This document shows, in pieces, positions 1 to 6,717 of a stretch of DNA of 9,214 nucleotides. Within the stretch, counting starts at the first letter, position 1, and each line of letters opens with the position of its first letter. The stretch covers positions 1 through 9,214 of the forward strand of contig CALFIA010000253.1 of NCBI GenBank assembly GCA_937876275.1, read 5' to 3'. Origin of the DNA: an uncultured Actinomycetes bacterium (lineage in GTDB: Bacteria > Actinomycetota > Actinomycetes > S36-B12). The position numbers and the translations under genes were made by a program. The notes beneath the pieces were generated by a model. That model saw nothing but the letters and a program-made list of their open reading frames with translations. It was not told the DNA's origin and made no database searches.

Positions 1-684
1 CGCCGCACGAAGTTCAGCGGGGATGATGCCGTCGGCATCCATCGAAACCGGGATGATCTCGGCCCCGCTTCGCTCCAAGAGATCAATCAAGGGAGGAAAG
101 CCAGGATTCTCCATCACGACTCGATCGCCCAGCCGAACCACCTGTTCGACCACTCGCGAGAGTGCATCGAGAGCGCCGTCGACAACCGTGAGACGTTCAG
201 GCTCGAACGGCCAGGTGCTCAGGAGTAGGTCCCGCAACTGCGGAAGCACCGGGTCATCGAGGTAACTCGTGGTCCAGGCCAACTGTCGGGTGGTAACTCG
301 TTCTAGCGCATCGCGGAGGTCCGGGAGAAGTGCGGGGTCGGGCGTTCCTGTCGAAAGATCCAAGCCCTCTGCGCCAGGGGCGCCACCAATGCTGAGGTAG
401 CGCACCGGCCTCGATGGCTCACTCGGTGCCAGCACAAAGGTTCCGGCTCGCCCGCGAGCCTTGATGGCTCCGACAGCAGCCAGCGCCTGCCATGCCTCGC
501 TTACGGTGGCGGGACTAATCCCAAGATCCTGGGCGAGATCACGCACGGTCGGGAGTCGGTCTCCCTCGACGAGGCGGCCCGATCGAATGAGTCGATGGAC
601 CGCTGCGGCAATCCCTTTCGGCGAGCGATCATGAACTGCCGTAACGAGCAGCGCCTCGTGCGCCGAGTCGACTGTGCTGGTCAT
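1..684 (-). CDS. MocR-type regulator: GntR winged HTH fused to PLP aminotransferase-like domain (partial)
   Basis: The first 228 residues are read from an ATG at 684-682; the gene runs off the left edge with no stop, so about half of the usual 430-500 residues are present. Residues about 20-85 form a GntR winged helix-turn-helix, with LPTVRDLAQDLGISPATVSE at 44-63 as the recognition region and GRAGTFV at 78-84 as the wing. A short linker leads to an aminotransferase class I fold: LDLSTGTPDP at 108-117, a cofactor-phosphate loop DGALDAL at 169-175, and MENPGFPPL at 191-199. The PLP-binding lysine would lie beyond the window. GGGAGG about 8 nt upstream of the ATG supports this start. MocR proteins use PLP and an amine or amino acid to sense metabolites and often control the divergent operon. 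Here beta-alanine, beta-aminoisobutyrate or a pyrimidine catabolite is a plausible effector (inference). The family call is firm; the ligand is unknown. Confidence 0.9.
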   Translation of the reverse strand, partial: MTSTVDSAHEALLVTAVHDRSPKGIAAAVHRLIRSGRLVEGDRLPTVRDLAQDLGISPATVSEAWQALAAVGAIKARGRAGTFVLAPSEPSRPVRYLSIGGAPGAEGLDLSTGTPDPALLPDLRDALERVTTRQLAWTTSYLDDPVLPQLRDLLLSTWPFEPERLTVVDGALDALSRVVEQVVRLGDRVVMENPGFPPLIDLLERSGAEIIPVSMDADGIIPAELRAA

Positions 685-732
685 GGCTACGCCTCCCTGG
701 TGGCGCAAAAGTACAGAAAATTTGCTGCCAAA

Positions 733-777
733 AATCGCTTTCGAAACATTTTGTTGAATCGCCTGTGTAACACATTG
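733..777. repeat. 21-bp imperfect direct repeat, probable regulator operator
   Basis: Copy 1 at 733-753 and copy 2 at 757-777 match at 15 of 21 positions with a 24-nt offset and a 3-nt spacer. The shared pattern is AATCGC-Y-T-NN-G-N-AACA-NN-TTG. Tandem direct repeats are a common operator layout for MocR/GntR-aminotransferase regulators, and this pair sits between such a regulator and its divergent operon. That it is the regulator's own operator is inference. Confidence 0.45.
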
Positions 778-782
778 GAAAC
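767..782 (+). promoter_or_regulatory. GlnR-like binding box (GTAAC-N6-GAAAC)
   Basis: GTAAC at 767-771 and GAAAC at 778-782 are separated by six bases (ACATTG). This fits the actinobacterial nitrogen regulator GlnR pattern gTnAC-N6-GaAAC. Only a single two-part box is seen; a second properly spaced box was not found on either side. It overlaps the second copy of the direct repeat, so the match could be a by-product of another operator. Nitrogen control would suit an operon that releases ammonia from pyrimidines. Confidence 0.35.
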
Positions 783-890
783 TGTCTAACCTGCAGAATC
801 ACAAAGCACGTTCTTCGTCAGTTGTATCGATTCGGGCAACGCAGGCGACTTCGCTGCACGAATATTTGTCACCGTCACTAGGAGGAATTC

Positions 891-1727
891 ATGACAGTTG
901 TTCGCGCGGCACTCGTCCAGACGAACTGGACTGGCGACAAGGAATCGATGATCCAGGCGCACGAGGCCTACGCCCGAGAGGCGGCGGCACAGGGCGCACA
1001 AGTCCTCTGCTTTCAGGAGCTCTTCTACGGCCCCTACTTCTGCCAGGTGCAGGACAAGAAGTTCTACGAGTATGCCGAGGCAATTCCTGGCCCCACCACC
1101 GAGCGTTTCCAGAAGCTGGCCAAGGAACTCAACATGGTGATGGTGCTCCCGATGTACGAGGAGGATCAGCCGGGCATTCTTTACAACACGGCCGCAGTCG
1201 TTGATGCCGATGGCTCGTACCTGGGCAAGTACCGCAAGCAGCACATTCCCCACGTGGGCGGCTTCTGGGAGAAGTTCTACTTCCGGCCCGGCAACGGTGG
1301 TTACCCAGTCTTCGAGACGGCAGTCGGCAAGATCGGCGTGTACATCTGCTACGACCGCCACTTCCCTGAGGGATGGCGCGCACTCGGAGTTAACGGTGCG
1401 CAGATCGTCTTCAATCCGTCAGCAACCTCACGCGGCTTGTCGCAGTACCTGTGGAGTATCGAGCAGCCTGCTGCCGCCGTGGCCAACGAGTACTACGTCG
1501 GTGCGATCAACCGGGTGGGTATCGAAGATCTCGGCGACGACGACTTCTACGGTCAGTCGTACTTCGTCGATCCCGAAGGCAACTACGTGGGCGAGAAGGG
1601 TGATCCCTACAAGCCCGAGCTCATCGTTCGCGACCTGAACATGGACCTTCTCACCGAGGTTCGCAACCGTTGGCAGTTCTACCGGGACCGTCGTCCAGAC
1701 GCCTACCAGGACCTCACCCGTCCGTAA
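891..1727 (+). CDS. Beta-ureidopropionase-type carbon-nitrogen hydrolase (nitrilase superfamily)
   Basis: This cytoplasmic 278-residue enzyme probably hydrolyses N-carbamoyl-beta-alanine (or N-carbamoyl-beta-aminoisobutyrate) to the beta-amino acid, CO2 and ammonia, the third step of reductive pyrimidine breakdown. The nitrilase fold spans the whole chain, and the catalytic set is intact: E43 in FQELF, K116 in KYRKQHIP, accessory E127 in GFWEKFYF and nucleophile C153 in YICYDRHFPE. Length is normal for the single-domain branch. The ATG is preceded by AGGAGG with a 5-nt spacer. It is the first gene of the operon, 54 nt before dihydropyrimidinase, whose product would be its substrate. The KYRK/GFWEKFYF region also resembles N-carbamoylputrescine amidase, and N-carbamoyl-D-amino-acid amidase is another relative. 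The neighbours favour the ureidopropionase reading. The superfamily is certain and the substrate is likely. Confidence 0.88.
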   Translation: MTVVRAALVQTNWTGDKESMIQAHEAYAREAAAQGAQVLCFQELFYGPYFCQVQDKKFYEYAEAIPGPTTERFQKLAKELNMVMVLPMYEEDQPGILYNTAAVVDADGSYLGKYRKQHIPHVGGFWEKFYFRPGNGGYPVFETAVGKIGVYICYDRHFPEGWRALGVNGAQIVFNPSATSRGLSQYLWSIEQPAAAVANEYYVGAINRVGIEDLGDDDFYGQSYFVDPEGNYVGEKGDPYKPELIVRDLNMDLLTEVRNRWQFYRDRRPDAYQDLTRP

Positions 1728-1781
1728 GTTTCACCCTCGCTACGAAGCATCGTCAGTCAATTAGTTGATCAGGGAGAAGTC

Positions 1782-3200
1782 ATGACCATCCTCATCAAGA
1801 ACGGAATTGTCGTCTCGCCCCAGGGCAGCACCCAGGCTGACGTGCTCATCGACGGCGAGCGCATCGCCGCCGTCCTCGCACCCGGAGATTCGTCTCTCGG
1901 TGCAAATATCGAAGCAAGCGCTGACCGTGTCATCGATGCCACCGGGAAGTACGTCGTTCCCGGTGGCATCGACGGCCACACGCACATGGAAATGCCGTTC
2001 GGCGGCACCGTGGCTTCCGACAGTTTCGAGACCGGCACCCGGGCAGCAGCTTGGGGCGGCACGACAACCATCATCGATTTCGCCGTTCAGAAGCAAGGAG
2101 AACGAGTACAGGACTGCTTGGCCGCCTGGCACGACAAGGCCCGAGGCAATTGCGCAATCGACTACGGCTTCCATCAGGTCGTGGGCGGTGTCGACAGCGA
2201 ATCCCTCAAGGCCATGGACGAACTTGTCGACGAGGGCGTCACGACATTCAAGCTGTTCATGGCATACCCGGGTGTTTTCCTGAGCTCAGACGGCCAGATC
2301 CTGCAGGCCATGCAGCAGGCCAGTAGCAATGGCTCCATGATCATGATGCACGCCGAGAACGGCAGTGCAATCGATGTACTCGTTGCTCAAGCACTTGCCG
2401 AGGGCAAGACCGACCCCAAGTACCACTCCCTCACCCGTCCATGGGAGACCGAGGCGGAGGCCACCAACCGCGCGATCATGCTGGCGCGCATCACCGGAGC
2501 ACCTCTGTACATCGTTCACATGTCCGCCAAGCAGGCAGTTGAAGTGCTCCAGAAGCACAAGGACGAAGGCTGGAACGTGTTCGGCGAGACCTGCCCGCAG
2601 TACCTCTACCTGTCACTAGAGGAGCAATTGGCCCAACCGGGCTTCGAAGGTGCGAAGTGGGTGTGCTCCACGCCGCTCCGCTCGCGTGCCGAGGGGCATC
2701 AGGACGAGCTCTGGCGCTACTTGCGCACGAATGATCTCTCAGTCATCAGCACCGATCACTGCCCATTCTGCTTCAAGGAGCAAAAGGAGATGGGTGTCGG
2801 TGACTTCTCGAAGATTCCCAACGGCATCGGCTCGGTCGAGCACCGGATGGACTTGATCTTCCAGGGCGTAGTTGACGGCAAGATCAGCCTCGAGCGCTGG
2901 GTCGAGCTGTGCAGCACGACGCCCGCACGCATGTTCGGGCTCTATGGACGCAAGGGCGCCATCGCACCGGGCTTTGATGCCGATGTCGTGATCTACGACC
3001 CGGCAGGCCGCACCGAGATCGGTTTCCACAAGACGCACCACATGAACATGGATCACTCAGCCTGGGAGGGCTACGTGATCGATGGCCATGTCGACACAGT
3101 GATTTCCCGTGGAACTGTCGTGATTGACGATAACGCGTATCACGGAACTAAGGGCCACGGTCAGTTCCTCAAGCGCGGACTCTCGCAGTACCTCATCTGA
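1782..3200 (+). CDS. hydA: Dihydropyrimidinase (D-hydantoinase family)
   Basis: This 472-residue metal-dependent amidohydrolase opens the ring of 5,6-dihydrouracil or dihydrothymine to give N-carbamoyl-beta-alanine or its methyl homologue; family members also act on 5-substituted hydantoins. All binuclear-zinc ligands are visible: H66 and H68 in GIDGHTHME, the carboxylated lysine K157 in TTFKLFMAYPG, H190 in MIMMHAENG, H246 in YIVHMSAK and D325 in ISTDHCPF. Y162 in the FMAYPG loop is the usual substrate-stabilising tyrosine. Length matches the family (about 460-480). AGGGAG at 1771-1776 lies 5 nt from the ATG. The adjacent ureidopropionase-type amidase uses its product directly, which favours dihydropyrimidinase over a purely hydantoin role. 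Allantoinase and dihydroorotase are less likely given the DGHTHMEMPFGG and TTFKLFMAYPG signatures. Confidence 0.95.
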   Translation: MTILIKNGIVVSPQGSTQADVLIDGERIAAVLAPGDSSLGANIEASADRVIDATGKYVVPGGIDGHTHMEMPFGGTVASDSFETGTRAAAWGGTTTIIDFAVQKQGERVQDCLAAWHDKARGNCAIDYGFHQVVGGVDSESLKAMDELVDEGVTTFKLFMAYPGVFLSSDGQILQAMQQASSNGSMIMMHAENGSAIDVLVAQALAEGKTDPKYHSLTRPWETEAEATNRAIMLARITGAPLYIVHMSAKQAVEVLQKHKDEGWNVFGETCPQYLYLSLEEQLAQPGFEGAKWVCSTPLRSRAEGHQDELWRYLRTNDLSVISTDHCPFCFKEQKEMGVGDFSKIPNGIGSVEHRMDLIFQGVVDGKISLERWVELCSTTPARMFGLYGRKGAIAPGFDADVVIYDPAGRTEIGFHKTHHMNMDHSAWEGYVIDGHVDTVISRGTVVIDDNAYHGTKGHGQFLKRGLSQYLI

Positions 3201-3229
3201 CCCTCTCACCACTGAAGAAAGCGGTAATC

Positions 3230-4717
3230 GTGCGCAGCATCGACCATTGGATCAACGGCACCAACGTTCCCTCGACCTCCGGTCGTACCGCCCCGGTATT
3301 CAATCCGGCCACCGGCGAGCAGCAGGCCACCGTAGGTCTCGCCAGCGTTGCCGAGGTTGATGCAGTAGTGGCAGCGTCTAAGGAAGCCGCTGCAGCATGG
3401 CGCTCGTCTTCTCTGTCGAAGCGTGCCGAGATCATGTTCAAGTTCCGCCAGCTCGTCGATGAGAATCGGGCCAAGATCGCCGAGCTCATCTCCATTGAGC
3501 ACGGCAAGGTACCCAGCGACGCAGCCGGAGAGCTCGCTCGTGGCATCGAGAATCTTGAATACGCCTGCGGAATCCCGAACCTGCTCAAGGGTGGTTACAG
3601 CGAGCAGGTGTCGGGTGGCATTGATGTGTACTCCATCAAGCAACCCCTTGGCGTCGTTGCAGGCATCACACCCTTCAACTTCCCCGCGATGGTGCCGATG
3701 TGGATGTTCGCTAACGCCATTGCGTGCGGTAACGCCTTCATTCTCAAGCCCAGCGAGAAGGATCCGTCGGTCAACACCTACATTGCAGAACTCTTGAAGC
3801 AGGCCGGTCTTCCTGATGGCGTCTTCAACATCGTCCAAGGCGACAAGGTGGCCGTCGACCGGATACTTGAGCACCCTGACATTGCCGCAGTGAGCTTTGT
3901 CGGATCCACTCCGATTGCCAAGTACATCTATGCGACGGGTACTGCAAACGGCAAGCGCGTGCAGGCCCTCGGCGGGGCGAAGAACCACATGGTTGTGCTG
4001 CCTGATGCCGACATCAACATGGCTGCCGATGCGGCCGTGAGCGCTGCCTACGGCTCCGCCGGCGAGCGCTGCATGGCGATCTCAGTGGTGGTTGCCGTGG
4101 GAAACGTCGGAGATGCACTCGTCGAGGCGATTGCCGAAAGGCTTCCGAAGGTCAAGGTTGGTCCCGGCACCGACCCCACGAACGAGATGGGCCCTGTCAT
4201 CAGTGCTGAGCACCTCGAGAAGGTCAAGGGCTACCTCGGTGGCGCCAGCGGTGAAGGTGCGACCATCGTTGTCGACGGCCGTGAGGCCGACTTGCCCGCC
4301 AACGGCTACTTCCTTGGTGTCTCACTTCTCGATCACGTGAAGCCAGGCATGAAGGTGTACGACGACGAGATTTTTGGCCCAGTTCTCGCCGTGATGCGCG
4401 TCGCCACGTATGAAGAGGCTGTCGACCTCATCAATAAGCACCAGTACGGCAATGGCACCGCGATCTTCACCCGCGACGGTGGCGCCGCGCGACAGTTCCA
4501 GTTCGAGATCAACGTCGGCATGGTCGGCGTGAACGTGCCGATCCCCGTTCCAGTGGCCTACTACAGCTTCGGTGGATGGAAGTCATCGCTGTTCGGTGAT
4601 AGCAACATTTACGGACCCGCTGGCATCGAGTTCTACACACGCACCAAGACCGTGACGTCGCGCTGGCCAGACCCGTCGACGTCAAGCGTCGACCTCGGCT
4701 TCCCGCGCACCCGCTAA
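3230..4717 (+). CDS. mmsA: CoA-acylating (methyl)malonate-semialdehyde dehydrogenase
   Basis: This 495-residue aldehyde dehydrogenase oxidises malonate semialdehyde or methylmalonate semialdehyde with NAD+ and CoA, giving acetyl-CoA or propionyl-CoA plus CO2. Typical features are N150 in TPFNFP, the nucleotide-binding FVGSTPIA at 223-230 and catalytic C281 in SAGERCMAIS. At the general-base position the segment reads ALGGAKNH (246-253), without the glutamate of ordinary aldehyde dehydrogenases, as is typical for MmsA. R104 (in ELARGIEN) and R280 next to the nucleophile match the two arginines known to hold the substrate carboxylate. The start is GTG with only a weak purine-rich stretch upstream (GAAGAAAGCGG), but MRSIDHWING is the usual N-terminus. 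It follows dihydropyrimidinase by 29 nt and would finish carbon recovery from beta-alanine or beta-aminoisobutyrate after transamination. Valine or inositol catabolism is the alternative role of this family, but no such genes are present here. Confidence 0.93.
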   Translation: MRSIDHWINGTNVPSTSGRTAPVFNPATGEQQATVGLASVAEVDAVVAASKEAAAAWRSSSLSKRAEIMFKFRQLVDENRAKIAELISIEHGKVPSDAAGELARGIENLEYACGIPNLLKGGYSEQVSGGIDVYSIKQPLGVVAGITPFNFPAMVPMWMFANAIACGNAFILKPSEKDPSVNTYIAELLKQAGLPDGVFNIVQGDKVAVDRILEHPDIAAVSFVGSTPIAKYIYATGTANGKRVQALGGAKNHMVVLPDADINMAADAAVSAAYGSAGERCMAISVVVAVGNVGDALVEAIAERLPKVKVGPGTDPTNEMGPVISAEHLEKVKGYLGGASGEGATIVVDGREADLPANGYFLGVSLLDHVKPGMKVYDDEIFGPVLAVMRVATYEEAVDLINKHQYGNGTAIFTRDGGAARQFQFEINVGMVGVNVPIPVPVAYYSFGGWKSSLFGDSNIYGPAGIEFYTRTKTVTSRWPDPSTSSVDLGFPRTR

Positions 4718-4746
4718 ATCGATCACACACAAAGAAGAGGTAAGAG

Positions 4747-5775
4747 ATGGATATCGGCGTCGTTCTGCAGTGCACTCCCCCTGCGGCTCGCGTGATCGAT
4801 TTGGCCAAACGAGCCGAGACCTACGGCTTCTCGCATGTCTGGACCTTCGACTCCCACATCCTGTGGGAGGAGCCCTACGTGATCTACAGCAAGATCCTCG
4901 ATGAGACCAGAAAGGTCATCATCGGCCCGATGGTCACGAATCCCGCGACTCGCGACATCACGGTCACTGCGTCTACCTACGCAACGCTCAACGAGATGTA
5001 CGGCAATCGCACGGTGGTCGGCATCGGGCGTGGCGACTCAGCGGTGCGCGTGACGAACGGCAAGCCGGTCACCGTCGCAGAACTTCGTCAAGCCGTCATC
5101 GACATCAAGGGCCTGGCCAATGGCGAGGCCATTGAATACAAGGGAAACAACATTCGACTTCCCTGGGCCGGCGCGAGTCGCACCCCGGTGTACGTCGCCG
5201 CTTATGGGCCAAAGGTTCTTGCCCTCACCGGCGAGGTGGGCGACGGCTTCATCCTTCAGCTAGCCGACCCCTCGATCGCTGACTGGACCATGAATGCGGT
5301 TCGCGACGCCGCCAAGGGAGCGGGCCGTAACCCCGACGACGTGTACATGTGCATTGCTGCGCCCGCCTACGTGACCGATGGATCACCCGAGCAGCATGCC
5401 CACGCTCGTGACCAGCTGCGTTGGTTCGGCGGCATGGTGGGCAACCACGTGGCCGACATCGTGGAGCGATACGGCGATAGTGGCGTAGTGCCGCAGGCAC
5501 TCACCGACTACATCAAGGCACGCAAGGGGTACGACTACAACGAGCACGGCCAGGCTGGCAACTCGCACGCTGATTTCGTGCCTGATGAGATCGTCGACAG
5601 GTTCTGCATCATCGGGCCACCCGAGGAGCACATCCGCCGTCTCGAAGAGCTGAAGGCGATGGGAGTCGATCAATTCGCGCTATACCTTCAGCACGACGAC
5701 AAGGACCATACGCTGGCTGCCTACGGTGAGAAGATCATCCCGGCAGTACAGGAAGTTCTTCTGGCCAAGAGCTAG
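4747..5775 (+). CDS. LLM-class F420-dependent oxidoreductase (Mer-like), candidate pyrimidine-ring reductase
   Basis: The 342-residue protein is a single TIM-barrel flavin/F420 oxidoreductase of the bacterial-luciferase-like superfamily, close in layout to methylenetetrahydromethanopterin reductase (Mer). Visible marks are the N-terminal strand MDIGVVLQ, HVWTFDSHI at 30-38, the loop GPMVTNP at 60-66 where relatives carry a non-prolyl cis peptide, VGIGRGDSAVR at 91-101 as phosphate-binding region, and VAAYGPKVLALTGEVGDG at 150-167. Length is normal. The start has AAGAGG 6 nt upstream. It lies 29 nt after mmsA and 30 nt before the importer genes, so it belongs to the operon. The substrate is not shown by sequence. 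Because the operon has dihydropyrimidinase but no PydA/PreTA, reduction of uracil or thymine with F420H2 is an attractive inference. A RutA-like flavin monooxygenase role is the main alternative. Confidence 0.85.
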   Translation: MDIGVVLQCTPPAARVIDLAKRAETYGFSHVWTFDSHILWEEPYVIYSKILDETRKVIIGPMVTNPATRDITVTASTYATLNEMYGNRTVVGIGRGDSAVRVTNGKPVTVAELRQAVIDIKGLANGEAIEYKGNNIRLPWAGASRTPVYVAAYGPKVLALTGEVGDGFILQLADPSIADWTMNAVRDAAKGAGRNPDDVYMCIAAPAYVTDGSPEQHAHARDQLRWFGGMVGNHVADIVERYGDSGVVPQALTDYIKARKGYDYNEHGQAGNSHADFVPDEIVDRFCIIGPPEEHIRRLEELKAMGVDQFALYLQHDDKDHTLAAYGEKIIPAVQEVLLAKS

Positions 5776-5805
5776 CCCTCGACCGTTTACAGGAGTGAAA
5801 CTTTC

Positions 5806-6717
5806 GTGACCCAGACTGCAGTCGTGACCAGCGCGACACCTAGCCGAACGAGCAACGCCTCGCGTCGGTTCAAGCGGGGCGTCATCTCTGTGCTGTGGGC
5901 CCTTGGCGGAGTGGCCATCGCGATCTTGATGTGGGAACTGGTGAAGTGGGTCGGCACCTTGGTGTCACTCCCCTTCGATTCCGGCGACGGAACCATGCCT
6001 CATGTCTGGACGATCGTCGACGCCTTCTCGCAACCAGAAGTGCGAGGCTCTGACACCACAGTTCTCCAAGCAGTGGTCGCGAGCGCCGCCCACTCCTTGC
6101 TTATTGCAGCCGGTGGATTCATCATCGGCGTCAGCGTCGGGCTCCTTTTGGCGATCATCATGCAGCGCTTCTCGTTCATGGAGCGAGGCCTGCTGCCCTT
6201 CGTGATCGCCTCACAGACTGTTCCGTTGATCGCTCTTGCGCCGCTCATCGTGGGTATCGGAAATCGGATCAGCTTTGGCCCAGTTCAGTGGAACACCACG
6301 TATTCGGTGATGTTCATCGCTGCCTACCTGGCATTCTTCCCGCTCTCGGTTGGAGCGCTGCGTGGCCTGCATTCACCGACACCGACGTCACTCGAGCTCA
6401 TGCGCTCGTATGCCGCCACGCCGCGCCAGATGCTCTTCCGTCTCCGTTTTCCGTCCTCGCTGCCCTATCTCGTGCCGGCACTCAAGGTGTCTGCGGCCGC
6501 CGCGATCATCGGCACCGTCGTGGCCGAGATCTCGACCGGTGTGAAGGGTGGCATCGGTCGACTGATCATCGAGTACGCCCGCGAGGCAAGCTCGAACCCA
6601 GCAAAGGTGTACGTCGCTGTTCTCGGCGCCCTAGTCCTCGGACTCGTCGCCGCCGGTCTCGTCACCGCACTTGATCTGTACCTGACACGCAATCTTCCGA
6701 AGGAAGGCAAGGCATGA
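5806..6717 (+). CDS. ABC transporter permease A (SsuC/TauC/ThiX type)
   Basis: This 303-residue inner-membrane protein belongs to the binding-protein-dependent permease family of importers for pyrimidines, thiamin precursors, sulfonates and nitrate-like compounds. Hydrophobic segments at roughly 27-50, 95-118, 127-150, 164-186, 222-243 and 268-290 suggest six membrane spans. The cytoplasmic EAA-type coupling loop reads ELMRSYAATPRQML at 197-210, continuing into FRLRFPSSLPY, and contacts the ATPase. The first 25 residues are polar, basic and Ser/Thr-rich, longer than in permease B. The start is GTG with AGGAG at 5791-5795, a rather long 10-nt spacer. Its stop overlaps the ATPase start by 4 nt (ATGA), implying coupled translation. 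With permease B, which has a different sequence, it probably forms a heterodimeric channel. Substrate cannot be read from the permease alone. Confidence 0.92.
   Translation: MTQTAVVTSATPSRTSNASRRFKRGVISVLWALGGVAIAILMWELVKWVGTLVSLPFDSGDGTMPHVWTIVDAFSQPEVRGSDTTVLQAVVASAAHSLLIAAGGFIIGVSVGLLLAIIMQRFSFMERGLLPFVIASQTVPLIALAPLIVGIGNRISFGPVQWNTTYSVMFIAAYLAFFPLSVGALRGLHSPTPTSLELMRSYAATPRQMLFRLRFPSSLPYLVPALKVSAAAAIIGTVVAEISTGVKGGIGRLIIEYAREASSNPAKVYVAVLGALVLGLVAAGLVTALDLYLTRNLPKEGKA

Larger units (their letters stand above)
685..890. promoter_or_regulatory. Divergent promoter region between regulator and catabolic operon
   Basis: These 206 bases separate the regulator start from the amidase start, and the middle part (about 700-800) is clearly richer in A+T than the flanking genes. 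It must carry promoters in both directions. No convincing -35/-10 pair could be fixed: TAACCT at 787-792 and TATCGA at 825-830 are weak rightward -10 candidates, and AAAGTA at 708-713 (TACTTT on the minus strand) is a weak leftward one. The region holds an imperfect direct repeat at 733-777 and a GlnR-like box at 767-782, listed separately. A strong ribosome-binding site, AGGAGG at 880-885, closes it. No small reading frame or RNA gene is supported here. Confidence 0.7.

Noticed and set aside
595..789. 64-residue plus-strand open frame spanning the regulator start and promoter region
   Set aside because: It overlaps the regulator's coding start in antisense and has no good ribosome-binding site or known domain.
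786..1361. 191-residue open frame on the minus strand across the promoter and the amidase
   Set aside because: It is antisense to the nitrilase-family gene, extends into the intergenic region, and has no familiar motif.
1757..1768. Small inverted repeat TCAA-TTAG-TTGA between the amidase and dihydropyrimidinase genes
   Set aside because: The arms are only four bases, too short to support a terminator or operator.
3206..3988. 260-residue open frame on the minus strand inside mmsA
   Set aside because: It lies opposite a clearly coding aldehyde dehydrogenase with intact motifs, shows no recognisable domain, and is a by-product of high-GC codon bias.
4747..5775. Assigning the LLM protein as RutA (uracil monooxygenase)
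   Set aside because: The sequence looks more like Mer-type F420 enzymes, and the neighbours belong to the reductive route rather than the Rut route; no rutB-F partners are present.
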